NCBI RefSeq assembly: GCF_003945595.2
Contig: NW_024104349.1
Location: 186,001 to 250,000 of the forward strand
Direction: 5' to 3'
Origin: Pipra filicauda
Taxonomy: Eukaryota; Chordata; Aves; Passeriformes; Pipridae
Length of the DNA stretch: 64,000 nucleotides
Shown here: piece after piece, positions 11,437 to 24,175 of the stretch
How positions within the stretch are numbered: the first letter of the stretch is position 1
Layout of the letters: each line of letters starts with the position of its first letter
Made by a program: the position numbers and the translations under genes
The notes under the pieces: model-generated
The model's input: the letters and a program-made list of their open reading frames with translations, nothing else
What the model was told of the DNA's origin: nothing
Database searches by the model: none

Positions 11437-11689
11437 CCAATATACTGGCTTTGCCTATGTTTGTGATGGACTCCCCGTAGTGCCGCCGGACCATCACCGG
11501 GGACGTGGTCGGGCTCGGTGCCGCCGAAGCGCTCTCGCTGTCAGGAACTGAGGTAGGTTCTTTTGTGGGGTTGAGGAAACTTGGCTTCATGTGCTCGTAA
11601 GGGAGAGGGTTTGCCGTGTTGTACCAGTGGATCTGGACAGGCGAAATGTTGCTGTAGTGCTTCAGAATTAAAGGTTCTAACCTATAGGC
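11437..11689 (-). CDS. DDHD1: DDHD1 exon 10
   Basis: This 253-nt exon encodes 84 whole codons, beginning AYRLEPLILKHYSNISPVQI and continuing HWYNTANPLPYEHMKPSFLN. A Ser/Pro/Ala-rich linker follows (SESASAAPSPTTSPVMVRRH), then YGESITNIGKASILG. The linker is more Ala/Ser-rich than the mammalian one I recall, which fits a fast-evolving disordered insert within the DDHD domain. The acceptor is CCTCTTGCAG|GCC and the donor is TTGG|GTAAGG. A CR1 copy starts about 84 nt past the donor. Confidence 0.96.
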
Positions 11690-13007
11690 CTGCAAGAGGA
11701 AATCAAAAAAAAAAAAAAAAAACCAACAAAACAACCTTTTAGTGTCAAGACTAAAAAATAATCACGTTCTTTTCACATACAGAGTCCTCTCCAACCTCAA
11801 ATCCAAAATATCTGTAAGAAGCAAAGCCTAGAAGGTGACAGAGTTTTGGTGTTATGGTCTGATTCACTTTTATTTTCACAGGGAAGTTTACTTTCACCTG
11901 GAAGATTTATGAACTGCCCGGTTGTTTGTGCATTCGCTTTCGCACATGCAACACCTGTACCTGACTGTCAGCAACACACAAGTTCCTTTCAGATGGATTT
12001 TAATATGCACTGCCAGAGCAAACTTTATATAAAGTTAAGCTGATTTTGCACAACAGAGAGGGAGGAACTGGCTGTGTAAATGTTTTGTTTGATGACTCTT
12101 TGTTGACCCCTGCGCAAATCGTCAATTCCGCTTATTAAAAAAATAATTTTCTATTGATTCATTGTTTTTCTTTGTTTACTTAAGTGTAGAAAAACATTCT
12201 GCACTTCTTTATCTTAAAACCAAGTGAAGTTACTATTTGTGGGATCACAGACTGACCATGTTCTACACATCCCAGGAAAATTCTGATTTTGGAGTAGCTG
12301 GAGCTGAACACGACCTTGAGATGAGCAAGAACCAGCATGTTTGGGAAGAAGTCTGAATATACTTAAGGTGAAGCACTTTAAATGCAAAAGCATCCCCCAA
12401 TTGCTATTCTACATCAAATTCCAAATCAGGTTTGCATCAAAGAAGTTGCCAAGGTGATGCAGTTTCATCATCCTGCCTTTTGTAACAGATAATGTAGGCT
12501 GTCTATGGAAGAGTGTAAGGACAGGGTAAAGCTACACCAATAATTCTCTTCCAAGTACTATCCCACCTCTAACAAGCTGTTATTCAGGATCATTTGGGAA
12601 AAAAACAGTCTTTTTTTTTTTCTGTAGCATCTTGTAAACTGCTTGTGAAGCCTTTTTTAACAGCAGTATTGTCTTTGAACAGATGATATTTAATGGAAGT
12701 CAGAAAGTTAAACACAAAATCCTCATCTGAAAAGGATTATTTCTTTGCAACAAAAAATAATCAGTGTAATCTCAAATACTGTGCTTATTAATATGAAAAG
12801 AGAAGCAAAATATATGATACCTCAGGCAATTATTTGTAGGAATTGTTATTCTACAGTTCCAAAACCCGAGACATTGTACAATACTCATTAACAAATTGTC
12901 CTCTGCTGGCACACACTCGGTGTTGATTCACACACTTTGCAGATCACACATTATGAGAGAGCTGATGCTTAAAAACAGTCAAGGTAAAAGCTGCAATTAA
13001 GACTCAC
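11690..13007 (-). other. DDHD1: DDHD1 intron 9
   Basis: This 1,318-nt intron is AT-rich and has no recognisable repeat family, apart from a T run near 12611-12620. Nothing else can be supported. Confidence 0.85.
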
Positions 13008-13157
13008 CACTGGATCTGTTGGGTGAAAAATATTTAATAAGCGATTACAAATTGTCCTGGGTAGAATATGGTCCTGACTCCCACTGTTTCCTGGACGGAT
13101 GCCACGCAGTGCCAAAAACACTGCTAATGGAGATCCCATACAGAAGAAATTCTCAAC
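13008..13157 (-). CDS. DDHD1: DDHD1 exon 9, start of DDHD domain
   Basis: This 150-nt exon has 50 complete codons in phase 0 at both ends. It encodes VENFFCMGSPLAVFLALRGI, then RPGNSGSQDHILPRTICNRL and LNIFHPTDPV. The MGSPLAVF and HPTDPV motifs open the DDHD domain; the Asp in HPTDPV is a likely member of the conserved D/D/H/D set. The acceptor is TCTCCTTAG|GTTGAG and the donor is CCAGTG|GTGAGT. An exon of 150 nt in phase 0 could in principle be skipped without a frameshift, but that would remove core domain residues. Confidence 0.96.
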
Positions 13158-14896
13158 CTAAGGAGAGATTTCATCCATGTTAATAAGGATGGAAATGATG
13201 CTTTTTAACACAGCGGGATTTGATTTCTCTCACAACTGATTTCTCGGTTTCAAAGAGGGACTCAGATAATATCAGTCAGTCAAAATGGAGAAGGCCACTA
13301 TAACATACAGACACGGAGGTTCAATTTCCCATTTCCTTTGGCTGCATGTTGTGGTGCTACACAGCTGGAAAACCAAAAAGCAAGTCGGATATTTGAACTC
13401 AGAGTTCTACCAACACTGGAAAAGCTGCAGCAAGAAGAGTTTGGATGACACCAAGGAACTACGATGAGTCTGATTTCTCCTGAACCTTCCCAAAGCTAAC
13501 CACACCTCTTTAATCTTATCCCTAACCTAGGACTCTTATGATTTTTTTTGCTACACACACCTCAAAACACCTGGTGTCCAGTGAACAGAATGGTGCTTGT
13601 CACGAGTGCCACCCCATCCCACGCTGGGAACCACAGCCCAGGGACAGGGACAGCAATGAGGGATCCTCACATCACCCAAAGCTGCTGTGACCTTGCTCTA
13701 AGTCCTCCCTCCAACACCAATGGGCAATTAAGTAAACCTGACCTGACACATCTGCCAGAGGTCACTGAGCCTGCATCAGTGGTAACAACTTTTGGTCACT
13801 GCCAACCTGAGGCTGGGATTCAACGGTGACCTAGAGGTGAATGGCTTTGTATCCCATTACCAATCCTCAGACATTGTCTCCTAAAAACATCAAATATACA
13901 ACCCGGTAGTAAAAAATATTTCCATAAGTCAAAATTACTTTTTAACCTCCTTTTTTTAAAAAAAAAAAAATAAAATTTTACCATAATCAGATCTTCACTT
14001 TCCCTAGGAGTGCCCAGAGTGCAGGGCACTACAACTGGGCAACTCCTAGTGTGCTGCTACTCAACCAGCAAGAGAAATTGCTGGATTCTTGCTAAATGGG
14101 ATGCTTGGGATCCCATGTGCCTTCTCTGTATGTTAGCACATGGAGCGAGGGCGTAGGAATAATGGTCCGTTTCATCTCTCAGATTCCAGCGCTGCACAAA
14201 ACATTCCTCCTCCTCTGACTTGGCACTGGTACCCCAGCTCTGCCTTCCAAAAGAATGCCTAAGTGCCAGTTCAATGGAAAAAGGAAACTCCAGGTGTTCA
14301 GCATGGCTATTCAATGTCACCTGCAGCAAAGCACAGCTCTGTCATCTGTGTTGTCACTCGGGTCTAGAGCAAAGCTGTTTTCCTTTCTTCAGCCTTACAC
14401 AGACTTTACATTCTGGCAGTCTGGACAAAGAGCTGTCTCATCTTCAAATACAATAGAAACAGATATTCCCAGTGCAATCCCTTAAATTGAATAAGTAACC
14501 TTTAACCCTGCCCATCTGATATTCCTGTGTCGAGCATCTGAACTGCACAATTACGGTTTTTCTGCTTTAGAAAGAAATCAGACAGTGCCTGCCAGCTTTA
14601 CACTTAGCAGAGGCTCAAAAGAGACTGAGAAAAACCTCAAAAGGTAACTGGTTTCAGTGGTTACACAGTGTGTGGCTTTTTGTTCCACTTCTGTTCCATT
14701 GTTTCTATTGATAAACACAAGATCAGCGGTGTCCAGATGCTTTCTTGGAGGGCACCGCTCCTTGCTGTGCTTTCTTACATGCAAAAAGCCTTTCAACCTG
14801 GTCCTCCGGCTTACAGAGTCAAAGTACCAGCTGGTGGGCATCTTAGTAGGTGGCACCAGACCAATACTGAAGCAGTAAATGCTAAAAATCAAAAGT

Positions 14897-15060
14897 CTTC
14901 ACTGAAAGGGTGGTCAGACATTGGAATAGGTTGCTCATGGCAGTGGTGGAGTCACCATCCCTGGAGGGACTTAAGAGCCGTGTGGATGTGGCACTTGGGG
15001 TCGTGGTTTAGTGGAGAACAGGTCTTTTCCAACCTTAAAAATTCTGTTATTCTGTGATTT
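14897..15060 (+). mobile_element. Old CR1-related fragment
   Basis: This is a different, older subfamily: AGGGTGGTCAGACATTGGAA, GTTGCTCATGGCAGTGGTGG, GAGTCACCATCCCTGGAGGG, then TTCCAACCTTAAAAATTCTG ending in TTCTGTGATT. Layout matches CR1 3' ends but divergence is much higher. Confidence 0.8.
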
Positions 15061-16669
15061 TAAAAACAAAGTCCTTTAAATTGCAGCCATTAGACTGTCA
15101 GTGCTGTTGGAACGTGGCTGAAAATCAGGCTGCTGTGTGATGACACCTACTGGGAACAGAAGACTAAAATCTTTATAGAAAGGACTAAAATCTTTATAGC
15201 AAACATGTATTAATTTTGGTGTTTCTCTAGAAGCAGGAGTGGGGCATTTCACGTCTGTTCCTGTAAATGTTCAGCAACAGAGGAGACATGTTTATGAACA
15301 CGACCTTTCAGTGCAGTACTTTTCTCCTGGTTATGATTCATAAAGAGAACACTTAATGAATTTATTTGTATTTTAAGCAGAAGCTGAGCCAAATGGTCAT
15401 CCATTCAACTTAAGACTGCAGTATTTTCATAATTAGATTAAAAAAAAAAAGCTGAATGAGTCAACAGGAGTGAGGCAGCACAGCCCTTCTGTGCATTGGT
15501 ACATGAAGGGGGGGGGGATAAATGAACGTGAAGTACAAGCTGGAGCTTCTTCCAGAAGAGTTTCTGTAACCCTGGGTAAATGAGAAGTGCTCAGGAACCC
15601 TGAAGCCCTTTGGGCCAGCACACTGCAAGCCCAGATTTAAATGAATTCCCACCTCAGAACTAAGGAGCCACTGAGGTACATCCTGCCCTCCTCTTCCCGA
15701 CGGACTGAAAATCACCCTACAACACTGCTATTTTCATACACCACAGAGTCATAAAGGGTATCACACCATTCCCCATGTTTTCATGTTCTCCAGCCTCTTT
15801 AGCCTTTAACTCCAATTCCTCTGACATATCTGGTGAGGAGAAGACTGTCCTTTTAAGCTTTACATTTACAATAGGTGTTGGCTTTGCTTTTAACTCACAC
15901 AGCTCCTATTGGTTTAGCAGATAATCCCATCTGAGGAGAAGGAGAGGAAGAGAGAGGAAAAGAGACAAAGATACCTCACCCTCAAGTTCCCATTCTGGTG
16001 GCTTGTCCAATGTAGTACTGGACTCCATATCTTTATGTTTTGTAGGTTTTTCTCCTCTCCAAAGGGTCAGTCAAACACCCAGATAGTTTCCTCTAGTATT
16101 AAATACAAAGTAAGCTGCTGTATTTATTCTTGCATTTGTCTTGCCAAAAGCTACCTTTGTGCTCACTCAACATCAAGCAAAGCTTAACTCTTCTTCAAAC
16201 AGCACCAGTGACTGTCTCATCCTGGGAAGCTTAATTTGTTTCATTCCATAAAAGAGCCAGTACAGCTCCACATGCCCATTCCATGGAGTAATAGAGCCTA
16301 AGGAGATCAGTGACCAAAGACTCCAGTCTCCTGCATTGCACAGACCAAATAATCAGTGGATCAAGCATTTTTTGTGGTGAACAGCAGCTCCTGATCAAAC
16401 CAGAGCTCTGCTCTGCCATGAAGAGCCAAGGGGAGGTGGTTGGTACCTACGAAGCAGTTTGTTCTCTTTCAACAAGCCAGTCACCCTCTGCAAGCTGGAC
16501 TGCCTTGCTGATGAGCAATCCTATTTCACTTCCATGGAAAGCCTCTCCCTTTCTGGAGCTCTGTCCCCACCAACAGGAGTCACTTGTGTAAAGCTTCACA
16601 GAGCAAAACATCCTCCTGGTCAGCAAGGGTAAGAAAAAGGATGTACTGCATTGGAAAAATTACCTGAAA

Positions 16670-16700
16670 ATTATCTATCTGATCTATTTAGATAGATAAT
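16670..16700. repeat. Perfect 11-bp inverted repeat
   Basis: ATTATCTATCT (16670-16680) and AGATAGATAAT (16690-16700) are exact complements around a 9-nt loop. A pyrimidine tract of about 40 nt follows immediately. Confidence 0.8.
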
Positions 16701-17514
16701 GTCCTCTTTTCTTCCCTCTTTCTTTCCCTCTCCTTTCCTGCTCCATCTCAAAAAAGCAACTGTTCAAAAAACCTTCAGTTTAAACACAACTGAGTGAAGA
16801 TTAATCTTTCACAGAGCTGGGGGAGTATCAGCCTGACTCCAGCTTCCTTGATGGTGGAGATAACAGCCTGACACATGCTTTCAAGCAGTGATGAAAAGGA
16901 GAAGGATGTGACAAAATGAATTATAGTTCGTTTCCTCTTTTTTATGGCTCAAGATTGACCTTGGCTTCCAGGAGCCCTTCTGAACTCAGAAGGAAAGAAA
17001 AATGGCAAGTTAAGAAACAATAATCTCTTTTATTCTCATCTATCATGTCACATTTTTATGGTTTAATATTTCAGGATTGAGTTGAGCAACTAGAAAGTGT
17101 CACACATCCCACCCAGAAACCGGAAAATGCCTTTTCCCAGCGATAAGGAATTCTAGTAATTTGTACAGCTGATTAGCAAGCAATCTGTTTCATGAGACTA
17201 GAAGTGTGCTGACTGTCAGACCAGAATAATTTGGAAGGAAAATCCACTGCTGGAGGAAATTCAATCAGATTTGCTCAGAGATGTGACATGTTAGTAGTAG
17301 TCCCCAAGGAAAATGGATTATTCAACTTAGTAGAAGTGAATTTGTTTAAGATACATGATCAATGTAATTTCCCAAATGGCTTTTACCTTCCCATAGAGTT
17401 GTATGTGTGTGTGTAATACAGTAACAATCTATATACAAGTTTACATATTACATGTATTTATTATCTATATATTTAGATACATGTTTACATATAACTACCC
17501 ATGAACACATATAA

Positions 17515-17617
17515 CAGAATCATAGAATGGGTTGGGTTGGAAGGGACCTTAAAGCCCATCTTGTTCCAACCCCCTGCCGTGGGCAGGGACACCTTCCACT
17601 AGACCAGGTTGCTCTAA
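17515..17617 (-). mobile_element. CR1 LINE tail fragment
   Basis: About 100 nt: CAGAATCATAGAATGGGTTG, CCCCTGCCGTGGGCAGGGAC, ACCTTCCACTAGACCAGGTT, then it stops at GCTCTAA. Low divergence suggests a fairly young copy. Confidence 0.92.
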
Positions 17618-17830
17618 ATTTATTACAAATATGTATTTGTAACAAATAGTAAGATATTAATAAAGCACCATGTTTACACACACATACACACACTTCATCC
17701 AACACATTCCAATTATTCTACCAAAATCATGCCTAGGGACATGGGGAAAAAAAAAAGTAAGCAGAATGACTCATTGCAGTATTTTTGCAGCAAGTAGGAC
17801 ATTCAGGAAAAACCTCTCAGACATACATAC

Positions 17831-17906
17831 CTTAAATTTTAAGACAGGTGGTTTTGCTATGGTGGATGCCTTTAACCCATGTAACCTCTCTTCTATCTCT
17901 CTCAAC
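17831..17906 (-). CDS. DDHD1: DDHD1 exon 8 (short, 76 nt)
   Basis: This small exon is found by phase and similarity. The acceptor CTATTTTCTAG|G completes the Arg codon left by exon 7. It is followed by 25 codons reading LREIEERLHGLKASTIAKPP then VLKFK, and the donor AAG|GTATGT. The LREIEERLHGLK part is a charged amphipathic segment between the catalytic core and the DDHD domain. The middle (STIAKPPV) is the least conserved part compared with the human SSMTQTPA that I recall. Skipping it would shift the frame, because 76 is not a multiple of three. Confidence 0.93.
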
Positions 17907-19298
17907 CTAGAAAATAGAGATCTTTCTGAGATCCAATAAAAAATGTAGCTTTAACCTCTCTGATCCAAACAGGCATTCCTGTGGGGTCCAACAGTTTTGT
18001 CTGCTGGGAAGAGAGAGTGATGGTGTCAGTATTTCTTGGAGCAGCTCAACTGATTAAGAATCAATGTATGTCAAATCCTGTTCCTCTGAACACAGAAGGA
18101 ATCAATCGACACGTGACAGCTCCCTTGTTCACCCCCCCAAAGCATCTGCCCACCCTCCTTCCTCAGGAGTAGGTGACTCACCTCCTGTTTCCTTGGTGAT
18201 TTTGCAGCCAAATCACCTGCTTTACTTTGCTTAAAAAACCCAAACAACACCAAAGCCACGGGAAACTTCATGGCTTGAGCATTACTGCAGTGGAACACTG
18301 GAGGACTGTGTCCCACCTTTCAGCTATCATTAAAAATGGTCGTTCATCCGTTTTTCTAGTTATCCCAAACTAAAAAAGCAGCTACAATATAAAGCTCACA
18401 TATGGATGGGCAAAACTGTCCCCACTCCCAGTAGAATTCCAGAAGTTACAGTCTGTTTTCCATTATTTCAGACTGAACTGAATTAAAATGGCTCAAGAAA
18501 TAGAGAGCCACTCTTTCTATACAGAAGTGCCAGTGTCAAATGATACTCGGGATTACTGTGGATCCAACCAGAAGCACTTCAGAGGATGACTAAGGAGCTG
18601 GAGCATGAGTGTGAAAATGGTCATTTCCCCCTGATCATAAGCCAGGCATATGCCTGAAGGATCATTTTACCACTGGAACACTTCATTAGGTTTCTTAACT
18701 TCCCTTCTCTCAGAAATATTAAACTTTATCCAGCCTTGCAGCTGATAGAGACGCCCTGTACCACTCCCTTATAACACACATCCCATCCTGATTGCAAGCA
18801 CAGCAGGAGATCTGTTGCTGTATTAATGCTTCCAAAGTACCACCAATACTGAGATAGGTTCCAGGAAGGAACCAAAAAACTATGATTCATGATTTATCAT
18901 GTCCCACTTGAAAGACTGAAGCTCAAGTTACTGTTATTAGATTCTCTATCTAATGGGTGTCTCATAACACCTTGATATTCCCATCCTTGGAAGTGTCCAA
19001 GGCCAGGTTGGACAGGGGTTGGAGCAACCTGGTCTAGTGGAAGGTGTCCCTGCCCATGGCAGGGGGCAGAAGTGGATATCTTTAAGGTCCCTTCCAATCC
19101 CAAACCATTCCATGAGTCTGTGTGGATTCAGAGCTCCTCCAGCAGGGCCTGTCCAGTCCTGTTTTTAGCATCTACCACCCAGCCCCAGCAGAACATCACC
19201 CACAAAAGATAACAGCCATGGAGGGTTCTGGAAACACTCCAAGGGCGTTATCTAGGGCTGTGGTTTTCTCCTTTAACAACTGGAAGTGGATGCATTAC
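17907..19298 (-). other. DDHD1: DDHD1 intron 7
   Basis: This 1,392-nt intron contains one + strand CR1 3' end at 18980-19123. The rest shows nothing recognisable. Confidence 0.85.
18980..19123 (+). mobile_element. CR1 LINE 3' fragment
   Basis: Begins at CCATCCTTGGAAGTGTCCAA and ends CAAACCATTCCATGAGTCTGTG. Only the final ~140 nt of the element are present. Confidence 0.92.
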
Positions 19299-19561
19299 CG
19301 TTGTTTAGTTAGGTAAAGTTCCTCAAGTAAACGCTGCTCCTCGTAGCTCATCCAACGGTCTTCCAGCTCCTCCTCTTCCTTCTGCAGCAACTGTTCATAA
19401 AGCCTGACTGGATTCCAGCCAGTCATGATGTCGTAGGTGATGACACAGCCCAGTGAGTGGGACACGATGGAGACTTTCCCTCCTTTCTCCTCAAACTCCG
19501 GATTCCGGGAGCAGAAGAGCGTGTACAGCCGGTTCAGCTCCTGCTGCAGCCCCTTCACCAG
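19299..19561 (-). CDS. DDHD1: DDHD1 exon 7 with lipase active-site serine
   Basis: This 263-nt exon encodes 87 whole codons. It holds the catalytic motif in GGKVSIVSHSLGCVITYD. The nucleophile is the middle Ser of SHSLG, an SxSxG variant of the lipase GxSxG box that is characteristic of this family. It is followed by MTGWNPVRLYEQLLQ and an acidic run (KEEEELEDRWMSYEEQ) that differs slightly from the mammalian KEEELPDERW as I recall it. The acceptor is CTTGAAACAG|CTGGTG and the donor is CAACG|GTAATG. Confidence 0.97.
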
Positions 19562-21379
19562 CTGTTTCAAGAGGGTGACAGTCAAACATCAACATTTGAT
19601 TACTCCTGTTGGTGTTCAGGAACGTTCACATCCTACACTGACCCCTTCCTAGGATGAGCACGGAGGTCTGTGCACTTTGGCTGGGAAGATGAGCACAATC
19701 TCAAGGCCGGCAGCAACAGCTTGGCTGATTGTCACTGACTCCAGTGGTTCACCTCCCCCCTCCAGAGCCAGCACCGACCACCACACAGGACATGTGGTGA
19801 CCCCAGAACTGCTACACCACATGGCCCAAGGCATTGAATTGAACTAAACACTTCAATAAATGACAGTTCTGCTTAAAGTACTTCACAGCATCCTCTGAGG
19901 TGAACAAAGGGACATGGTTTTCACCAGCACAGCAGTGACTTTTAACACAGTGGTATTTCCCTTCTGGCTTGATTCTCCCTCATTTTCTCCACTTTTTCAC
20001 AGCTCTGAACATTTCTCCCGTGTCAGAGGTTCAGCTCCTTTTTTAACTTAAGGAGGATGGAAGGGGCCTGAGCTACACATGACCTGGAATCAACTCATAT
20101 CTCTGGCACAATCCTGGCATTACCCTAAACAAGTCAGACCCACTTCCTCCATTTATCAAAGTGAGCAACAGCATTCCTACCTCATTGCAGGGCACCGGGA
20201 AGAGAAATCCATGAAAATGGAAGTGCTCAGATACTACAGTGAGAGCCTGAATGGGTTCTGGGAAAAAAAATCCTCGAATTGCTTTTGGATCTTGAAGTCA
20301 TCAAGCCTTTCATTCCCCTGCCTGGCTGCCAGGAGATGGAGTTTTGTGTCCTCCTTCCCCTCCTACACCTGCACTTACTGCAAATTCTTCCAGAGGAATC
20401 TGAAGGAAAGAATGCTGCTAAAGAATAAAAAGCCTCATCTCAGGTAAAACGATAATACAGGAAGAGAAAAAGCAAAAATGAGACAAGGCAGAGACAGAAT
20501 TTGAACCCTTTATACAAACAGTGCCAAGAAAAATACTCTTCTAGTTACAGGGTTTAAGGAGAGTTTTTTTTTTGGGGGGGGGGGGAAAGGAATGCAACAT
20601 GGTTTTTAAACATCACAGACTAATCCATAGTACTACAGCAGTAAATATATATTGGTCCTATGAGTCTCTGAGAAGCTTATCTGCTCGGAATCCTATGCTA
20701 TAGGATAAAGAGGTTCAGATTCACACAAGTATTTTAGAGAGAAATGTTGAAAGACAGGAGATTTGGGAACTGGCCAATGCAAAAAAAAAAAAAAAAGCAG
20801 CTTTGCCTGTGAAACTCAGCATGGAAACCAAGCAATGCTTCCAGGCTATGGCACAGAGGAGGACAAACAAGAAATTGCAAATCATTCCCTTGTTAGCAAC
20901 GGGAAATTAAAGCTATAGAACATGTAATTTCAACATGATTTTTCAAGAGCCTGAGTCATTACTGAATATAAATATGAATAGCACCAGGACTGTCAGTGTT
21001 TGATACACATTTTACTGAGTGAGGATCCACACAATAAACCTGATGCCTGAAGTGCTGTGAAATGATTAACAAAGCCTTGCAACAGCTTGGAGAAATGAGT
21101 ATCAGAACACCTATTTTCAAGTATTTTTGACTGTAGTGCTGCCTCTTCTTGCACTTGGGTCTATACAGACTGTGGGCATCATTTTCACACATGAATAAAC
21201 AGAGTTTTCAGCAAGAGTTGGAGCTGAAAATATCAATCAGGACTAGCTTTGGCTGGCTGATAGTTTCTCAATTTAAAAAGGTTTTGATTAAAACCCAGAA
21301 CAAAATAGCAGGGATCAGTTGAAATCAAAGTGGTTTGGGATTCCTGCCAGGAGCTCAGTGAAATGAGGGAGCACTGATA

Positions 21380-21868
21380 TAGAATCATAGAATGGTTTGG
21401 GTTGGAAGGGACCTTACAGACCATCTTGTTCCAATCCCCTGCCATGAGCAGGGACACCTTCCACTAGACCAGGTTGCTCCAAGCCCCTCCAACCTGGCCT
21501 TTAACACTTCCAGGGATGCAGCAGCAGCCACAGCTTCTCTGGGCATCCTGTGCCAGGGCCTCACCACCCTCACACCCAACAATGTCTTCCCAATATCCCT
21601 CTGGCAGTGGGAAACCATTCCCCTTGTCCTGTCACTCCATCCCTTGTTCCAAGTCCCTCTCCAGCTCTCCTGGAGCCCCTTTAGGGCTCTCAGGTCTCCC
21701 TGGAGCCTTCTCTTCTCCAGGTGAACACCCCCAGCTTTCCCAGCCTGGCTCCAGAGCAGAGGGGTTCCAGCCCTTGGAGCATCTCTGTGGCCTCCTCTGG
21801 ACTTGCTGCAGCAGCTCCACGTTCTCCTCACGTTGGAGACCACAGAGCTGGACACAGAACTCCAGCAC
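21380..21868 (-). mobile_element. Long CR1 LINE 3' fragment
   Basis: About 490 nt. It runs from the tail TAGAATCATAGAATGGTTTG through the 3' UTR blocks and into sequence matching the end of the CR1 ORF2 region (GAGACCACAGAGCTGGACAC region, where coding for QLWxPQ is normally found). The frame is not open throughout. Confidence 0.92.
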
Positions 21869-22666
21869 TTTCCATGGGTGGCTGCTGGGATACCCTCCAA
21901 AGTACCCAACATCCATCATCCTGCCACCAGGGACCTTAACAGCAACTTGCTCAACAGCCCTGTACTCTACTCTCCTGTAGCCCATTCCTGCACAGTCTAT
22001 TTCCCTGGAAAAGCAGACAACTTCCAGGAAGAATGATACTGTGTCATCTCCCCCCCCAGGTACAGAGCGGGTAAAAAATCTTCTGACACTATGGCATTTC
22101 CATTATAAACTCCTTTTTTTGTTGCAATCTGGAGGCATAAACCAGAATATTCTTGGAAAATCCTGGTTGGACACTGAGTCCAACCCTGTTTTTCACTGTC
22201 CTGCTCCTTACATATATGCTGTTACTGGGAAGACAGGCAAAAACATGGACAACGACTAAGAAACTGTGCATGGATTTCCAAATAGCTGCATACTTGGAAG
22301 TTTGCAAAGCAGAGTCCAAGCACTGGATTCAACTGAATCATCTGATGGAGATTATTCCTAAACTCCAAATTCCTGGTTACCAAACTTAACTGTGGAGTGG
22401 AAGCAGGAAATCCTCCAGATTTCCAGGTACTGTGAAATGGTCTGGTTTTGCTGCTCTGCCAAACCAGAAGCCCTCTACCTGCAGTGAGCACTTATGGATG
22501 TTGGTGTCCTGCCAAAAGTTCTGTGCCAGCACTAAGATTAGAAACCTTTTTGGTGTGTAGTAAGAAAAAAAAAAAGAAATTAAAAGAAAAAGTATATTCA
22601 TTTAAAGTCCCAGCTAAAAAACCGTTTTGTTAAGTAATATATGAAGATAAGGTAATATTTATTGGT

Positions 22667-22730
22667 GTTGGAACTAGATGATGCTTAATGTCTGTTCCAA
22701 CCCAAGCCATTCTATCATTCCATTCTATGA
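22667..22730 (+). mobile_element. Short CR1 tail
   Basis: GTTGGAACTAGATGATGCTTAATGTCTGTTCC then CAACCCAAGCCATTCTATCA and ATTCTATGA. This is the 3' terminus only. Confidence 0.82.
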
Positions 22731-24175
22731 TTTAGTCCTGATTTGCTTTCTTAGCATAAAATATTCTAACTTGTAAAAGGAAAGTTTGGTTTGAACAGAG
22801 TTTTAGTCCAGCAACTGCAACATGAAATGCTTTCAAATCCCTTTTGCAGTTACAGCTTGGTATATATCCTAACACTCCATATAAAAATACCTTTTAAAAA
22901 CAACAAGTGGCTTCGCATTTCCTAAAATCAGTGATTTTTTTCATTGGAATTTAAACATGAAAAATGTATCTGTCTATCAAATTTTCTCTCCTAAATGGCA
23001 TCACTGTAATAAAATCAATTTTTTAGGAGCTGATGTCTTGTCTTTTTGCTCCCTCTTGCACTCTTGTCTTTTTGCTCCCTCTGAAGGGTCTGTGGGAGTC
23101 TTAATTAAATACTATTAAATAAAAAAACTCCCAAATGACAAAAAAATAACAACTCATCCTCCCAAACCCACAACACCCAAGTGGCTGCTCTGTGGCTGCA
23201 CCTCATGGTCAGGTTATAAGTAATGGGTGCCTCACCCTGAGCTTGTTGAACGCTTCTCCTGCTCTCACTGCACCTACATCAAGGAATTCCTGATTAAAGG
23301 AGCCCTTTTCCCACTGGTTTCCCTTTGGGAAACAACCCTCACTGCCTGCTGATCCACAGGATCTATCGTGTGCTTAGAGGAAGCACCTGCTGGTTCTGCC
23401 TGAAAACAGAAAAACAGGAATCATCTACAAAAAAAAAAAAAAAAGGAATAGTGGGATGCAACATGACCAGACCCCTCTCTCTTTTTCCATCTCCTCTCCT
23501 CCCTCCCAGTTCCCACCTCGTTTTGGGGACCAGTGGGACTGAACACTCACAGAGCTGTTTCTCCATCCAAGGTCTTCACAAGGCTTTCCCCACAAACTGA
23601 GTTTCCTTGAGTTTCCCATATTCCCAACCCATATAACCACCTCCCAGGGCTTCTCCCACAGACCAAACAAGCTCAAACATCTCACAGCAGAATAAATGAG
23701 GCAGCAGCCGATGTTTTTCCCAGTCAGCTGCTCCCCTGATCCCTGTGCAGCTGCTCCAACTGCTGATTTTCTGCCTGCTCTGCTCTGTTACCCTCAGCTC
23801 TTCCAGAAGGACCAGGGAAATGCAGCATGTTTACCTGCCTGTTACTGAACAGATCAAACACTGCAACAAAGGGAACTCTTCCTATTTCTCCCAGAAAGAG
23901 CTGTATCAAATCCCATCCTCCCAGCTGGCCTCCCTACCTCAGTGTTAGTTTAGCATCAAACACTGAAATATTTCAAGGAAAGGTAGAGAAAATCTTCTAC
24001 TGTTCCTGTTCTCTTTCCCAGGAAAGTCCTTTCTCCCTGTTCTGATTTTTAGGGAAAAATCTGGGAAACACCTTTTGCAGACCAGCTGTTTCAGTACTAA
24101 AGTTTAGTGCAGGATTAAAATGCTACAAGTCTTGCAGGTGTAACATTAAATACTCACAGATACCCAGAGAAAATC

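Larger units (their letters stand above)
13158..17830 (-). other. DDHD1: DDHD1 intron 8
   Basis: This 4,673-nt intron contains an old + strand CR1-like piece (14897-15060), a CR1 tail at 17515, a tandem 21-nt duplication (ACTAAAATCTTTATAG units near 15163-15200), a perfect 11-bp inverted repeat at 16670-16700 followed by a pyrimidine tract, and TG/TA-rich sequence at 17400-17480. No gene is seen. Confidence 0.85.

Noticed and set aside
15780..15850. Minus-strand SEELELKAKEAG-like stretch considered as DDHD1 exon 8
   Set aside because: The true exon (17831-17906) matches LREIEERLHGLK with correct phases and splice sites.
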